Part shown: piece by piece, positions 9,049 through 17,220 of the stretch
Layout: each line of letters starts with the position of its first letter
Numbering within the stretch: position 1 is the first letter of the stretch
Assembly (NCBI RefSeq): GCF_003261635.1
Contig: NZ_QFXK01000032.1
Location: 51,986-115,985, forward strand
Source of the DNA: Kribbella monticola
GTDB taxonomy: Bacteria; Actinomycetota; Actinomycetes; Propionibacteriales; Kribbellaceae
Length of the DNA stretch: 64,000 nt
Direction of reading: 5' to 3'
Program-made: the position numbers and the translations under genes
The notes under the pieces: generated by a model
What the model saw: the letters and a program-made list of their open reading frames with translations, nothing else
Told to the model about the DNA's origin: nothing
Database searches by the model: none

Positions 9049-10248
9049 TTGTCGAACCAGCAGCCGTACGGTGGCCAGCCGCCCTACCAAGGCCCACCCC
9101 AGCAGTGGGGCACGCCGCAGTACCCGGGTCCCCCACCGCAGCAGCAACCGCAGTACGCCGGTGGACCGCAGTACGCAGGTACGCCGTACCCGGGACCGCA
9201 GTACGGCGGACCTGGTGGGCCCGGATTCGGCTGGGGGCCGGGTGGACCGCAGGCGCCCAAGAAGAAGAGCCGCGGCTGGATCGCGATCATCCCGATCGTC
9301 CTGGTCGTCGGCGTCGTCGGTCTGTGGATCGCCGGGGTGATCAGCAAGCAGCACCGGCTGAACGACTACACGTCGCCGCAGCCGTCGTACACCTACAGCC
9401 CCACCAACGAGCCGACGTACGACCCCTCCGACGACCCGACGGACGAGCCGACCAGCGCGCCGACGACGACCGAGCCGACGACCACGGCTCCTCAGCCGAC
9501 CAAGACGACCGCCCCACCACGCCAGCCGACCAACTACGAGATCGTCACCCGGGACCTGTTCTACCGAACGGGTACGTTGCGGGGCACCGGCTGCCGGCTG
9601 CCCGGCACCAATGCCTCGAGCATCGCGAGCGAGACCTCCTTCAACCGCTCGCTGAAGGCCTGCCTGGATCGCGCCTGGGCGCGGCAGGTCCGCGTCGGCC
9701 GCGACGTCTTCCGGCCGGCGAACGTGGTCACCATGAACGGCGGCGGCCAGACGCCGTGCGGGGGAAGTTCAGGCCGTTCCCACTACTGCGGCTCCAACAT
9801 GACCATCTACATCGACGGTCGCAGCGATGTGGCTTACTACCACAACGGGCGGACGTCGAAGGCGTGGCTGCGCGTCGCCATGGCCGACACGATGGCGCAC
9901 GAGTACGGCCACCACCTGCAGAAGCTGACCGGGATCAGCCGCGCCTTCAACTGGCTGTGGTACGAGGCGCCGAACAAGTCCGCGCAACTCGAGATCAATC
10001 GCCGGATGGAGCTCCAGGCGACCTGCTTCTCCGCGATCTTCCAGGGTGCGAACAAGGCGACGCTGCCGGTCACGAGGGAGTACAAGGAGAAGTTCAACTT
10101 CATCTCGCACAACTCCGGCGACGAGTGGGACACCGAGCGCACGCACGGCAGCAAGGTCGTCCAGCCGTACTGGATGAACCGCGGCTTCAACAGCCGCAAC
10201 GTCGCGCAGTGCAACACGTTCACGGCGACTTCGGACAAGGTTCGGTAG
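9049..10248 (+). CDS. Membrane-anchored HExxH zinc metallopeptidase, paralogue 2 of 6
   Basis: About 399 residues, closest in the cluster to paralogue 1. It shares the SNQQPYGG start, the GFGWGPGG..PKKKSRG junction and the membrane segment WIAIIPIVLVVGVVGLWIAGVI. After an Asp/Thr/Pro linker comes the catalytic domain with HEYGH at 284-288 and Glu321 in MELQATC, again 37 residues after the first His. The TTG start and RBS match those of paralogue 1. The gene lies 51 bp downstream of it, so the pair is likely a recent tandem duplication. Confidence 0.85.
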   Translation: MSNQQPYGGQPPYQGPPQQWGTPQYPGPPPQQQPQYAGGPQYAGTPYPGPQYGGPGGPGFGWGPGGPQAPKKKSRGWIAIIPIVLVVGVVGLWIAGVISKQHRLNDYTSPQPSYTYSPTNEPTYDPSDDPTDEPTSAPTTTEPTTTAPQPTKTTAPPRQPTNYEIVTRDLFYRTGTLRGTGCRLPGTNASSIASETSFNRSLKACLDRAWARQVRVGRDVFRPANVVTMNGGGQTPCGGSSGRSHYCGSNMTIYIDGRSDVAYYHNGRTSKAWLRVAMADTMAHEYGHHLQKLTGISRAFNWLWYEAPNKSAQLEINRRMELQATCFSAIFQGANKATLPVTREYKEKFNFISHNSGDEWDTERTHGSKVVQPYWMNRGFNSRNVAQCNTFTATSDKVR

Positions 10249-10280
10249 ATACTCACACATCTTTTGAGATTTTTGGTTAA

Positions 10281-10304
10281 TTCTTACCCCTAGCGGGGTA
10301 AGAA
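10281..10304. promoter_or_regulatory. Perfect hairpin upstream of the muramidase gene
   Basis: TTCTTACCCC (10281-10290) and GGGGTAAGAA (10295-10304) flank a TAGC loop in an unusually AT-rich spacer. It lies 33 bp after the metallopeptidase 2 stop and 50 bp before the muramidase GTG. It could be a terminator or an operator; no U-run follows on the + strand. Confidence 0.5.
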
Positions 10305-10354
10305 CTCCGCCGAGCGCTCTGTCCCGCCCCTACACCGCTCTGTGGAGGTCCCTC

Positions 10355-11200
10355 GTGAAATCCTTCGTCACGGGTGCCGCCGTCACCCTGGGTCTGCTCC
10401 TGGCCCCGCTTGCCGGCTCCACCCTCGCCAGCGCCGCTCCCGCCCCCGACTCCAGCACCAGTCCGGCCGCCCATCAGCCGACCACCGAAGCTCGTCAGCA
10501 CGACATCACCAAGGCCGGTGAAGCCTTCATGGGCTGGCGCCAGCCCACCACCGCCGCCGGCCCGGCGGTGATGTCGACGACCGCCAGCGTCGAAGGCATC
10601 GACGTCTCCAGCCACCAGGGCAATGTCGACTGGGCCGCGCAATGGAACGCCGGCAAGCGGTTCGCCTACTCGAAGGCGACCGAAGGCAACTACTACTCCA
10701 ACCCGTACTTCGCCCAGCAGTACAACGGGTCCTACAACGTCGGCATGATCCGCGGCGCCTATCACTTCGCCACGCCGAACGACTCCAGCGGCGCCAACCA
10801 GGCGAACTACTTCGTCGACCGCGGCGGCGCCTGGTCCCGCGACGGCAGAACGCTGCCCGGCGCGCTCGACATCGAGTACAACCCGTACGGCGCGACCTGC
10901 TACGGGTTGAGCGCGTCGTCGATGGTCAGCTGGATCCGGGACTTCCTCAACACCTACAAGTCCCGCACCGGCCGCGACGCGGTGATCTACACCAACCTCG
11001 ACTGGTGGAGCCGCTGCACCGGCAACAGCACGGCCTTCAACTCCACCAACCCACTCTGGGTCGCCCGCTACGCCTCGGCCCCCGGCACCCTGCCAGGCGG
11101 CTGGCCGTTCCACACCATCTGGCAGTACAGCTCCACCCCGATCGACCAGGACCGCTTCAACGGCGACCAAACCCGCTTGGTTGCCCTAGCCAACGGTTAA
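10355..11200 (+). CDS. Secreted GH25 family lysozyme (muramidase)
   Basis: Hydrolyses the MurNAc-GlcNAc bond of peptidoglycan. 281 residues: a Sec signal peptide (cleavage near ASA-AP, about residue 28), a short Ser/Thr/Pro region, and a GH25 domain from about residue 78. GIDVSSHQGNVDW carries Asp83 and LPGALDIEYN carries Asp172 and Glu174, the usual acidic pair at the barrel mouth. The start is a GTG behind TGGAGG. It lies among surface metallopeptidases, suggesting a shared role in wall remodelling or lysis of competitors; that is inference. Confidence 0.93.
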   Translation: MKSFVTGAAVTLGLLLAPLAGSTLASAAPAPDSSTSPAAHQPTTEARQHDITKAGEAFMGWRQPTTAAGPAVMSTTASVEGIDVSSHQGNVDWAAQWNAGKRFAYSKATEGNYYSNPYFAQQYNGSYNVGMIRGAYHFATPNDSSGANQANYFVDRGGAWSRDGRTLPGALDIEYNPYGATCYGLSASSMVSWIRDFLNTYKSRTGRDAVIYTNLDWWSRCTGNSTAFNSTNPLWVARYASAPGTLPGGWPFHTIWQYSSTPIDQDRFNGDQTRLVALANG

Positions 11201-11211
11201 ACCCGGCACCT

Positions 11212-11243
11212 GAAGAGCCGGAGGCCCAACCCTCCGGCTCTTC
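11212..11243 (+). terminator. Terminator after the GH25 gene
   Basis: A perfect 13-bp stem (11212-11224 with 11231-11243) and a 6-nt loop, starting 12 bp after the stop codon. Confidence 0.85.
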
Positions 11244-11341
11244 GGCCCTGCCTTGTCGCTCACCCGCCTTCGCCACCCACCTTCTTCCTTGCCCTTCTTT
11301 TCTTTGTTTTATTCGGTTGCGGCGTCTTCTAGGCTCGGAGC

Positions 11342-11917
11342 GTGACCTTTTCGCTGCCGATCGAGACCGACCGCCTGACGCTCCGCCGCTACCAGGAATC
11401 CGACTACGACGACCTGCTCAAGCTGCAGTCGAACGACGACGTGACCAGGTTCCTGCTGTACGAATCGAAGACCCCCGAGCAGGTCCGCGAGTCCCTGGCG
11501 AGCCGGCTGGCCGACGTACCGATGGATGCCGAAGGCCAGGCACTCACCCTCGCGGTCATCCTGCGCGAGACCGGCCAGTACGTCGGCGAGGTGACCCTGT
11601 TCGTCTACAACGCCGAGCACCGCACCGGCGAGATCGGCTTCGTCTTCCACCCGGAGTTCCACGGCCGCGGGTACGCCGCCGAGGCGTCGACCGAGCTGCT
11701 CCGGCTCGGCTTCGACCAGCTCGGGATGCACCGGATCATCGGCCGGTTGGACGCCCGCAACACCGGCTCGGCGAACCTGCTCAAGCGCCTCGGCATGCGC
11801 CAGGAGGCGCACTTCGTCCGCAACGAGTTCCTCAAGGGCGAATGGACCGACGAGGCAGTCTTCGCGATTCTCGTCGACGAGTGGCAGGACCGCTCGGCGA
11901 CCACTGAAAGTATTTGA
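11342..11917 (+). CDS. GNAT N-acetyltransferase, RimJ/RimL-like
   Basis: An acetyl-CoA-dependent acyltransferase of 191 residues. The fold is visible as ETDRLTLRRYQESDYDDL, the acceptor-side strands TGQYVGEVTLFV and GEIGFVFHPEFHGRGYAAEA (the acetyl-CoA pyrophosphate loop), then ARNTGSANLLKRLGMR. It resembles the group that acetylates protein N-termini or small molecules; the substrate is unknown. The GTG start lies 6 nt after a TAGGCT box, so the mRNA is probably leaderless. Confidence 0.9.
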   Translation: MTFSLPIETDRLTLRRYQESDYDDLLKLQSNDDVTRFLLYESKTPEQVRESLASRLADVPMDAEGQALTLAVILRETGQYVGEVTLFVYNAEHRTGEIGFVFHPEFHGRGYAAEASTELLRLGFDQLGMHRIIGRLDARNTGSANLLKRLGMRQEAHFVRNEFLKGEWTDEAVFAILVDEWQDRSATTESI

Positions 11918-11985
11918 CGAAGAATTTCCTCATTGCGGCACGCGTTCACCGCGACAGGGCGCGGCGGCGGGTCTACCGTCGAAAG

Positions 11986-13272
11986 ATGATCGCCGCCCGC
12001 TCCGTCACCACCCTGATCACCGGTCTCGTCGTCCTCGCGCTCAGCGCCGCCCCGAGTACCGCTGCCAAGTCACAGGTCCGCGAGATTGGCTTCCACGGTT
12101 GGACGTCGTCCGCGGACTTCCTGGCCGGTACCAGAGCCGGCACCACCGTCGCCGACGACGCGCTCACGTTCGGCTCAGCGACCGGCAGTACGTCGTACGT
12201 CGACCCGTTCGGCGACGGCACCGCCAAGACCTACGAGCAGGCCAGTTGGACCTCGCCCGAGGTGCGCCCCGGCTTCGCGCTCACCGAACTGGTCGCCTCC
12301 TGGAACGCCACCACCCCGCCCGGGACGTGGATCGAGGTGGCGATGTCGGGCCACTCCGACCAGGGCAAGACCACCAAGTGGTACGTGCTCGGCCGCTGGA
12401 ACAAGGGCGACGACACAGCGGCGGGTGATATCCACCGCACCTCTGTCAGCGGCCAGCGCGACACCGTCGGCGACGTCTCGGTCGACACCTTCGTAGCTCG
12501 CTCCGGCCGTTCACTGGACCGCTGGCGCCTCAAGGTGACCCTCTACCGCCTCGCCGGTACGACGAGCGCTCCCGTACTGCGCTCTGTCGGCGCCATGGCG
12601 TCGCACCTGCCGTCCGACGCGACGGTGCCGGTCAGTCCCTCGGGTGGCGCGTGGGGCCAGGTGCTGAACGTACCGACGTACTCGCAGGAAACCCACATCG
12701 GGCAGTACCCACAGTGGGACGGCGGCGGCGAAGCCTGGTGCTCCGCGACCTCCACGGCGATGGTGCTCGACTACTACGGCGCCGGACCGACTCCAGCGGA
12801 GACAGCGTGGGTCGACCCGACGTACGCCGATCCGCAGGTCGACCACTCGGCCCGCTCGGTCTTCGACTACGACTACGACGGCGCCGGCAACTGGCCCTTC
12901 AACACCGCGTACGCCGGTACGCGCGGCCTCGACGCCTTCGTCACCCGGCTGCGGTCCCTCACCGAAGCCGAGCAGTTCATCAAGGCAGGCATCCCCCTGG
13001 TGGCCTCCCTCTCCTTCACCAAGGACGAACTCCCCGGCGCCGGCTACGGCACCAACGGCCACCTGATGGTCATCGTCGGCTTCACCCCCACCGGCGACGT
13101 CGTCGTCAACGACCCCGCCTCCCACCTGATCAAGAGCAACGACCAGGTCCGCACCACCTACAACCGCCAGGCCTTCGAAAACGCCTGGATCCCCCACTCG
13201 GGCGGCATCGTCTACGTCATCCACCCCACCAGCACGCCACTCCCGCCCCACCCAGTCCAAGCGAACTGGTAG
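11986..13272 (+). CDS. Secreted C39-like cysteine peptidase
   Basis: About 428 residues with a signal peptide (MIAARSVTTLITGLVVLALS, cleavage near TAA). The first 200 residues form a beta-rich region of unknown role. The C-terminal half is a papain-like C39_2-type domain: LNVPTYSQ opens it, Cys252 sits in EAWCSATSTAMVLDYYG, His359 in NGHLMVIVGF, and Asn375-Asp376 in VVVNDPAS. Unlike bacteriocin-exporter C39 domains it has no ABC module. The ATG at 11986 lies 6 nt after TACCGT (leaderless). An upstream TTG at 11914 overlaps the preceding gene and would lose the signal peptide. Confidence 0.82.
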   Translation: MIAARSVTTLITGLVVLALSAAPSTAAKSQVREIGFHGWTSSADFLAGTRAGTTVADDALTFGSATGSTSYVDPFGDGTAKTYEQASWTSPEVRPGFALTELVASWNATTPPGTWIEVAMSGHSDQGKTTKWYVLGRWNKGDDTAAGDIHRTSVSGQRDTVGDVSVDTFVARSGRSLDRWRLKVTLYRLAGTTSAPVLRSVGAMASHLPSDATVPVSPSGGAWGQVLNVPTYSQETHIGQYPQWDGGGEAWCSATSTAMVLDYYGAGPTPAETAWVDPTYADPQVDHSARSVFDYDYDGAGNWPFNTAYAGTRGLDAFVTRLRSLTEAEQFIKAGIPLVASLSFTKDELPGAGYGTNGHLMVIVGFTPTGDVVVNDPASHLIKSNDQVRTTYNRQAFENAWIPHSGGIVYVIHPTSTPLPPHPVQANW

Positions 13273-13280
13273 CCCCGATC

Positions 13281-13320
13281 GGAACCGCCCGTATGCCGGG
13301 GGCGGCGTACGGGCGGTTCC
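13281..13320 (+). terminator. Terminator after the C39-like peptidase gene
   Basis: A perfect 13-bp stem (13281-13293 with 13308-13320) around a 14-nt loop, 8 bp after the stop codon. Confidence 0.8.
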
Positions 13321-13338
13321 TCCATCTGAGCCCGCCCG

Positions 13339-13395
13339 CGCGCCTCCTTCGTCGCCGCTCCCCACCCCCCAACTACGGCCTCCTGCGTCGCCCTA
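13339..13395 (+). repeat. Dispersed ~80-bp intergenic repeat, partial copy
   Basis: Shares the core CGCG.CTCCT.CGTCG.CCGCTCC.CACCC and the second half ending in CTCCTGCGTCGCC with the copies at 34000-34080 and 50427-50510. It lacks the leading GTACTRCGGGG block. Confidence 0.6.
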
Positions 13396-13588
13396 CCGTT
13401 GCCTCGCTCAAGGAAAGCTGCCCACTGCACGACTCGGGGGGACGGGGTTCTCGTCGCGCAACCACGGAGGTGTCCAATGGGCATCCTCGGCGAGCATGAG
13501 TGGAAGCCCTTTGTCACAAGGCTTGGTCCGCTTGTTCGCACCGCTCGCTCGCCGTTCCTCCGGCAGACGACAACCCGCACCACACAAC

Positions 13589-13667
13589 GAGCCGCGACGC
13601 AGGAGCGGCGATCCCGGGGCGGGTGGGACGAGCGCCGACGCAGGAGGCGCGAAGCGGGCCGCAGTAC
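13589..13667 (-). repeat. Dispersed ~80-bp intergenic repeat, inverted copy
   Basis: The reverse complement begins GTACTGCGG, contains CGCGCCTCCTGCGTCGG and CACCC, and ends in GCCGCTCCTGCGTCGCGG. This matches the order of blocks in the copies at 34000 and 50427. Confidence 0.65.
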
Positions 13668-13754
13668 CCGAACACCCCCGGCGACCACCTCGCCTTCGCC
13701 GAGCCGGGACGGAGGAGCAGCGTGGGGAGCTGCTCACACGTGGTACCAGCAGGT

Positions 13755-15434
13755 TCAGCGGGTGAAGAGGGCGCCGGTGAGGTTGGTGGTGAGGTTGCGG
13801 AGGGAGTCGGGGAGGTAGTGGAGGTGCCAGCCTCGCGGGCCGCGGTACCAGTGGAAGCCTTCGTCTTCTTCGTCGTCGACGTCGGTGGCGACGAGGGCGT
13901 CGATCCAGCGCTCGGAGCCGCCGAGGACGACGGCGTACGGGAGGGCGCGGGAGCAGAGTTCGGCGTGCTGGTCGGAGGGGAGTTCGCTGACGTCCATCTC
14001 GAGCAGTTCGCCGCGGATCGCCGCGACCTGGCCGAGGACGCGACCGGCGGCGGGTGCCTTGGCCGGCATGTGGCGGCCGATGACGAGCAGGCCGACGCCG
14101 ACGGCGGTGATGGCGAGGCCGAGCAGGCCCCAGCTGCTGAACAGTGCCAGCAGGAACGTGGCGATGACGCCGACCACGGTGACCGCGATGCCGATCGTTG
14201 CCCACAGCGACCGAGTCCGGTCGGGCCGCTCGGTGAACCAGCCGCGCTTGACGACACCGTCGTACAGGGCATCCTGGACCTGGCCGAGGCCGGCCCTGAC
14301 CTGCTTGCCGAGTTCGGAGACGAGCACGGTGTCGGAGTCGCCGAAGATCGCGCGGACAAGGACGTTCTCGTAGCGCTGGAGTTCCTCGGCGGGTGCGCCG
14401 GAGACCCGCTTGAGTTCCCAGTCGGGGCGCGAGTACTCCGACTCGTGCTCCAGTTCGGTGATGGTGATATGGCCGCGGACAGCCAGGTCGATGATGGTGG
14501 CCGTGACGTCGACAGGGTCGATCCGCTCGTCGATCAGCGTGCCCACCTCACCCGGCCGCAGGTCCGCCGGCGGGGTGAAGTCGATGCGAGTGTCCTGGCC
14601 GAGGCTGAACAGCGACGCCGGTACTACGCGGCGCGGGTCGACCTGGTCGCGGCCGCGCAACCGGTACAGGACGAGCAGGGCAGCGGCGCCGAGGAGCAGC
14701 ACCAGCAACGCGGTGATCAGCTGGGCGGCGTCGGTGGAGAAGGCGCGCTTGAACGTCTTGCGGTACTCGACGATCGTGTTCGCGGCGATCTCGCCGTCGG
14801 GGAAACCGACCGTCATCCGGACCGCGTTGCCGGGCGGCAGGCCCTGCTGGCGGAACGTCGGGCCGGACGTCTCGCCGATCTGGGCGAGGGTGCACGGGGT
14901 GTTGCTGTCCAGCGCGCCCGCGGTGCAGGAGACGTGCGACACCTGCGGGGTGCTGTAGACGACGTTGGCGTCCTGGATGGTCAGGTTCACACCGGTCAAC
15001 GGAGTGAACCGGACCTCGGTGCCGTTCAGCACCTTGGCGACCGCGCCGCGGACGGTGTAGGTGAAGTCGAGTTGGGTGTCACCGGAGACGCCGGCCACCG
15101 CGATCGAGGTGACGTCGCCCTTGACGGACATCTCGCTCTTCTTGTCCTGGCCGCCGGACTTCACGTGCAGGTCCTCGATCTTCTGCACGTGGTCGACGGC
15201 GTCGGGCAGGTGATCGCGGGTGAGCACGAACCGGGTGAAGGTCCCGGTCACGTTGCTCAGCTTCCACGTCTCGGAGACCTTGAGCAGACCGTCGCGTTCG
15301 ACCCTGATCTCACTGTCGAAGTTGGTCACCACCGGGTCGGCGGAGCCGCCGGCACCGGTCGCACCGGCCTGGACGCCGGTCAGGGCCAGGAAACCGAGGG
15401 CACACAGGGATACCCCGAGCAGACGTAGACGCAT
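13755..15434 (-). CDS. DUF2207 membrane protein, first copy
   Basis: 559 residues. A signal peptide is followed by an extracytoplasmic beta-rich DUF2207 region (SEIRVERDGLLKVSETWKL) and a transmembrane helix (AQLITALLVLLLGAAALLVL). A cytoplasmic region (LRPGEVGTLIDERIDPVDVTATIIDLAVRGHITI) leads to two further helices near residues 430-475. The C-terminal segment has the family's RALPYAVVLG..ERWIDAL motif. Function is unknown in the family. It faces metallopeptidase paralogue 3 across a 344-bp divergent spacer, exactly as the second DUF2207 gene faces paralogue 6. Confidence 0.82.
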   Translation of the reverse strand: MRLRLLGVSLCALGFLALTGVQAGATGAGGSADPVVTNFDSEIRVERDGLLKVSETWKLSNVTGTFTRFVLTRDHLPDAVDHVQKIEDLHVKSGGQDKKSEMSVKGDVTSIAVAGVSGDTQLDFTYTVRGAVAKVLNGTEVRFTPLTGVNLTIQDANVVYSTPQVSHVSCTAGALDSNTPCTLAQIGETSGPTFRQQGLPPGNAVRMTVGFPDGEIAANTIVEYRKTFKRAFSTDAAQLITALLVLLLGAAALLVLYRLRGRDQVDPRRVVPASLFSLGQDTRIDFTPPADLRPGEVGTLIDERIDPVDVTATIIDLAVRGHITITELEHESEYSRPDWELKRVSGAPAEELQRYENVLVRAIFGDSDTVLVSELGKQVRAGLGQVQDALYDGVVKRGWFTERPDRTRSLWATIGIAVTVVGVIATFLLALFSSWGLLGLAITAVGVGLLVIGRHMPAKAPAAGRVLGQVAAIRGELLEMDVSELPSDQHAELCSRALPYAVVLGGSERWIDALVATDVDDEEDEGFHWYRGPRGWHLHYLPDSLRNLTTNLTGALFTR

Positions 15435-15778
15435 CGCCCAATCACACCGTATCGAGAGGGTCAGGATGAAATCGGCCCGTCGCCACCGGGCCCCTGCCCG
15501 GCGACCGGGTGGTCGCGACAGGTCGTACTACGTCGCCCCGCGGCTGACCGCAGTTCGACAGGGGGCACCCTACCGCGGCCCATGCCCACCGCAACGGCCT
15601 GCATCCCACCGTTCTCGGTGGAGCGGCGGCGCTGACCCCCTCGGCAAGGTCAAGCTGAACACGACTGCTGGTGGGCCGGGGTGGGGGTGGGGGTGAGCTG
15701 GGGCTCGGATAGCGTCGGGCTTCGCGCGGTTGTGCCCCGGGCCGTGCTGACGTCCACTTGCGGGGCAGTGGAGCGTGT
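15435..15778. other. Divergent spacer between the DUF2207 and metallopeptidase 3 genes
   Basis: 344 bp without a supported gene. It contains a TACGGT box on the minus strand just before the DUF2207 start, a G-run (GGGGTGGGGGTGGGGG, near 15679), and GGATAGCGTCGG near 15707 that could supply a -10 (TAGCGT) for the + strand gene. No clear inverted repeat was seen. Confidence 0.5.
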
Positions 15779-17110
15779 GTGTCCGACAACCAGTGGGGCC
15801 CTCCCGGCCAGTATCCGCAGCAGCCCCCGCCCGGTGGCCAAGGCCCGTACCAGTCAGGCCAGTACTCCGGCGGCTACGGGCCACCGCCCGGCCAGCCGCA
15901 GCCGCCTGGGCAACCAGCCCGGCCTGGGCAGATGCCTCCTGGGCAGGTGCCGCCGCCTGGGCCGTTCGGGGTGCAGCCGTGGCAGCCGCAGTACGGGGTG
16001 GCGCCGACTACGCCGGGGCAGCAGCTTCCCCATGGGCTCGGGTGGGGTGCGCCCGCCGGTGGGCCGCAGCCGCCGAAGAAGGGCGGCGGCGCGGCGAAGG
16101 CGATCCTGTTCGTCGTCGGCGGCCTGGTCGGAGTAGTGATCCTGCTCTCGCTCGTCTCGGGCTACCTGAAGCACAACAGCTCCAGCGCGGACAGCCCGTA
16201 CTACGTGCCGACCACCGACCCGAGTTACAGCCCGACCTACGACCCGACTTCGTACGAGTCCCCCACCTCTGCGCCGTCACAGCCGACCACGGCACCCACG
16301 ACGACCGAGCCGACCAGCACCAGGCCGACCGTGACGAGGCCGACAGCGCCGCGGACGTCGAGTACGCCACCGGTGAAGCGTGGACCGACCGCCTACGAAT
16401 GGGTCAGCCGGAACAAGCTGTACTCCACGGGTGTGATGGCCTCCGTCGGCTGCAAGGAGTCCCGCGCGCGCCCGTCGACCGTCGCGGGCGCCACGGCCAA
16501 CTACCTCCAGCTGCGCTCCTGCCTGAGCCGCGCCTGGAGCCCGTACGTCAAGCGGGCCGGCGGCAGCTTCCGCGTACCGAACCTGCAGACCTTCACCGGC
16601 ACGGTGCAGTCGCCGTGCGGCTCGATGAGCGACACCGGGCCGCCGTTCTACTGCGGTGACAACGACACCATCTACATGAACCTCAGCCAGGACGTCGGCA
16701 ACTACAACCGCTACACCCAGAGCTACAGCAAGGTGTGGGCCCGGATGTGGATGCTGCACCAGTTCGCGCACGAGTTCGGTCACCACGTACAGAACATGAC
16801 CGGCATCCTCCAGGCCAACCACGACCTGCGCTACGACGCTCCGAACCGGACCGTCGAGCTGGAGATGACCAGGCGGCTGGAGCTCCAGGCGTCCTGCTTC
16901 AGCGACGTCTTCATCGGGGCGAACAAGCGGAGCTATCCGATCACCGGCCAGTCCTACGTGCAGTGGAAGTGGCTGATCGCGAACACCACCGACTACGGCA
17001 ACGACCACGGTGACGCCGACATCCACAACTACTGGGCGCTGCGTGGGTTCAACAGCCGCAACCCGGGTGCGTGCAACACGTTCACGGCACCGTCGGGCAA
17101 GGTGAGGTGA
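15779..17110 (+). CDS. Membrane-anchored HExxH zinc metallopeptidase, paralogue 3 of 6
   Basis: About 443 residues. The tail is rich in Pro, Gly and Gln (PPGQ repeats). The membrane segment is AILFVVGGLVGVVILLSLVSGYL, followed by a long Thr/Pro/Ser linker. The catalytic domain has HEFGH at 331-335 and Glu368 in LELQASC. The frame is open to 15758, but the GTG at 15779, behind GGAG, yields the SDNQW start that paralogue 5 also shows (SDNW). It is the first of three same-strand copies (3-5). Confidence 0.83.
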   Translation: MSDNQWGPPGQYPQQPPPGGQGPYQSGQYSGGYGPPPGQPQPPGQPARPGQMPPGQVPPPGPFGVQPWQPQYGVAPTTPGQQLPHGLGWGAPAGGPQPPKKGGGAAKAILFVVGGLVGVVILLSLVSGYLKHNSSSADSPYYVPTTDPSYSPTYDPTSYESPTSAPSQPTTAPTTTEPTSTRPTVTRPTAPRTSSTPPVKRGPTAYEWVSRNKLYSTGVMASVGCKESRARPSTVAGATANYLQLRSCLSRAWSPYVKRAGGSFRVPNLQTFTGTVQSPCGSMSDTGPPFYCGDNDTIYMNLSQDVGNYNRYTQSYSKVWARMWMLHQFAHEFGHHVQNMTGILQANHDLRYDAPNRTVELEMTRRLELQASCFSDVFIGANKRSYPITGQSYVQWKWLIANTTDYGNDHGDADIHNYWALRGFNSRNPGACNTFTAPSGKVR

Positions 17111-17220
17111 CCCTGCCCCCGGCGTACGCCGTAGGGCGGGTGCAGACGAACTGCGGTCCGGGTGGTTAGCCTGGTCCCCCGGATCACGCCTCGTGTGTCC
17201 CGGGGGGATGAGGAATCACC

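Larger units (their letters stand above)
13321..13754. other. Gene-poor spacer with two copies of a dispersed repeat
   Basis: This lies between the C39-like gene and the converging DUF2207 gene. It holds a partial forward copy (13339-13395) and a full inverted copy (13589-13667) of the ~80-bp element also found at 34000 and 50427. Between them, ACGGAGG (13464-13470) precedes an ATG at 13477. The frame from that ATG runs through the repeat and then antisense into the DUF2207 gene, so I do not call it a gene; it may be debris. Confidence 0.6.

Noticed and set aside
10249..10354. ydaO-type riboswitch upstream of the muramidase gene
   Set aside because: The spacer is only 106 nt and shows one simple hairpin, not the conserved ydaO core.
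11914..11985. N-terminal extension of the C39-like peptidase from a TTG at 11914
   Set aside because: It would overlap the acetyltransferase gene, bury the signal peptide, and ignore the TACCGT box 6 nt before the ATG at 11986.
13500..15428. A 642-codon plus-strand frame opposite the first DUF2207 gene
   Set aside because: Shadow of the DUF2207 gene, which has a signal peptide, helices and family motifs on the other strand.
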